DNA from: Chara braunii
Taxonomy: Eukaryota > Streptophyta > Charophyceae > Charales > Characeae
NCBI GenBank assembly: GCA_003427395.1
Contig: BFEA01000018.1
Span: 1,698,995 to 1,730,059 of the forward strand
DNA: 31,065 nt
Direction: 5' to 3'
Each line of letters opens with the position of its first letter. The stretch's first letter is position 1. Made by a program: the position numbers and the translations under genes. Shown here piece after piece: positions 29,691 to 31,065 of this stretch. The notes below the pieces were generated by a model, which made no database searches, was not told the origin of the DNA, and saw only the letters and a program-made list of their open reading frames with translations.

Positions 29691-30610
29691 CGGATTTTTT
29701 GTTTGGATTTTTCGTTTTGGATTTTTCTCGTTCCAAGGCTTTTGCCTTCGCTCTGTGAAATGGGGGCTTGAGAGGTGTAGAATAAGTGGGAGTTTTTTCG
29801 ACGCATTATTTCTTTAAAAAATGAATATTTCTTAAAAAAAAAAAGGAATGGAGGGCGGTTCGATGAAGTGACTGGCGGGTCGATTTTGTTTCCCCATAAA
29901 TAGAGTTTGAATTTTTCCTTGGGGTTTTTGTTTGGATTTTGGGGGGGGGGGGGATTTTGAAAATTTTTGGAATGGAGGGTGGTGCAGTGACGTGGCTGGT
30001 GGCTCGATGACATGACTGGGGGTTCGGATTATTGTTTTCCCGTCTAAAGAGGGTTTTTGTTTTTTTTTTTGGAATTTGTTTTTGGGCTAGCTACCAGAGT
30101 GGCCCGGGACCACTTGCCTGGCCGGGCCAAAAAAAAAAAGAAAAATGGAAAAAATCTTTCAATTTATTATTTATTTTCAATTTGGTAATGAATTTCGATG
30201 TGATCCTGAGGCAAAAGTTGTTCAGTTTATTTTTCTGCATAACATTAGTTTTTTTTCCGGATTGTTTAGATTTTTTTTTGTTTTCTTTTTTTTTTGCTGG
30301 GACCTTCCCTGGTCCTTGCACGGCAGGGCCGCCCGGAAAAACAGGGCCCGGCTGGTAGCCTAGTTTTTGGGATTTTTTTGGTATTTTGTTTTAATGGACT
30401 TTTTTTTGGCAAAAGATTTTGGAAATTTTGGACTGGAGAGGGTGGTTCGGTGACGTGGCTGACGGTTCGGATTATTTTTTTGCGCCTAAAGAGTTTTTTT
30501 TTTTGGATATTTTTCTTCGGATTCTTTTTGGAATTCGTTTTTGGGGAACTTTTTTTCTGTAAGAGATTTTGAAAAATTTGGAATGAAGGGTGGTTACGTG
30601 ACGTGGCTGG
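29690..30610. repeat. Diverged tandem units with GTGACGTGGCTGGCGGTTCG
   Basis: A unit made of GGAATGGAGGGTGG, GTGACGTGGCTGG, GGTTCGGATTATTTT, a phrase like CCTAAAGAG, and a long T/G-rich tail recurs with starts at about 29848, 29970, 30433 and 30580. The third interval is enlarged by the MITE at 30087-30363. The last unit runs into the exon at 30633. Confidence 0.7.
30087..30363. mobile_element. 277-bp hAT-like MITE with 8-bp target duplication
   Basis: Ends CTAGCTACCAG and CTGGTAGCCTAG are imperfect inverted repeats. The element is flanked on both sides by TTTTTGGG (30079-30086 and 30364-30371), an 8-bp target duplication as made by hAT transposases. GC-rich subterminal parts enclose an AT-rich centre. 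It encodes nothing and interrupts one of the tandem intron units, so it is younger than those. Confidence 0.85.
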
Positions 30611-30632
30611 CGGTTCGATGATGACTTGGCAG

Positions 30633-30711
30633 CTGGACGATGACCTGGATCGCTCGCGAAGCATAGTCTATGAAGGCGATGTAGCTGCACTTCTACCGCA
30701 CAAACGGAATG
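30633..30711 (+). CDS. Internal exon of the host gene (probable)
   Basis: Between TTGGCAG (AG 30631-30632) and a strong donor GTAAGT (30712) lie 26 codons plus one base in phase 0, the phase in which the exon at 25134-25451 ends. The peptide begins LDDDLDRSRSIVYEGDVAAL and ends LPHKRN plus a split codon. It is compositionally unlike the T/G-rich intron around it. The acceptor lacks a good pyrimidine tract, so the 5' edge may differ. Assignment to the same gene rests on strand, phase and position. The family is not recognised. Confidence 0.5.
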
Positions 30712-30869
30712 GTAAGTGTCTTTTTATTAATTATATATCTTTTTTATTGTTCGGGTACCGCCCCCCCCCTCTTCCTCGTTTTTTCCTCAGGCAATTTTTT
30801 TCCCCAAATTCTAACATCATCACGATGCGGTTATTAAGAATTTAATACATGTTTTTATATTAAAATAAA
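30712..30869. other. Intron after the 30633-30711 exon
   Basis: AT-rich with a C run (30758-30766). Nothing else is recognised. Confidence 0.4.
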
Positions 30870-31065
30870 CTAGGCTACCAGAGTGGTCCGGGGGCACTTG
30901 CTCGGCCGGACACAAAAAAATTAACTTTATTTTTGTTTAAATTTGGTAACGAATTTCGATGTGACCCTGAGGCAAAAGTTGTTCAGTTTATTTTTCTGCA
31001 TAACGTAGTTTTTTTTTTCGTTTTTCTTTTTTTTTCCCTTTGCTAGAACCTTCCCTGGTTCTTGC
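30870..31065. mobile_element. Second copy of the hAT-like MITE, cut by window end
   Basis: Starts CTAGGCTACCAGAGTGG and follows the first copy through AACGAATTTCGATGTGA and AAAAGTTGTTCAGTTTATTT to the last base. The right end and target duplication lie outside the window. Confidence 0.8.

Overview
The window looks like nuclear DNA of a TE-rich green-lineage eukaryote (land plant or streptophyte alga; the species cannot be fixed from sequence). The reasons are a Ty3/gypsy pol whose RNase H is of the type I associate with green algae and bryophytes, a primer-binding site one base off the plant initiator-Met tRNA complement, spliced coding sequence with GT donors, large CT-rich introns, MITEs, and an assembly gap of 720 N (19127-19846). 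There is no prokaryotic operon, rRNA gene, intact tRNA gene or CRISPR array.

Layout. 1-3566 is non-coding repeat DNA around one decayed gag fragment on the plus strand (999-1567), with unusually many short perfect hairpins. 3567-11304 and 17912-22308 are two diverged copies (about 80-90% by eye) of one repeat family in opposite orientation, forming a very large inverted repeat. The left copy carries about 4.3 kb (4496-8807) absent from the right copy. That extra segment holds the most unusual object here: seven hairpins (7470-8192) that share a conserved loop of about 20 nt while their stems differ in sequence but remain base-paired.

Between the arms, on the minus strand, lies a dead Ty3/gypsy element (11305-16137). 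It has gag with a CCHC knuckle, a protease with a broken D-S-G, a reverse transcriptase whose YxDD box reads YMNN, RNase H, and then a C4HC3 PHD-type finger. The arm junction cuts the element before any integrase appears.

22309-31065 is the flank of a real host gene on the plus strand. Its first coding exon (25134-25451) encodes a predicted coiled coil and ends at a GTGAGT donor. The following introns are packed with CT microsatellite, CAGTAAT-type minisatellite, two copies of a 105-107 bp MITE, and a hAT-like MITE with an 8-bp target duplication (a second, partial copy runs off the end). A convincing later exon lies at 30633-30711. I could not name the gene.

How it fits together. The 0.7-22.3 kb part is layered transposon debris with no working gene. 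The only likely functional protein-coding sequence is the gene starting at 25134. The hairpin-dense repeats, where stems change in a paired way between copies, are the best candidates for something undescribed.
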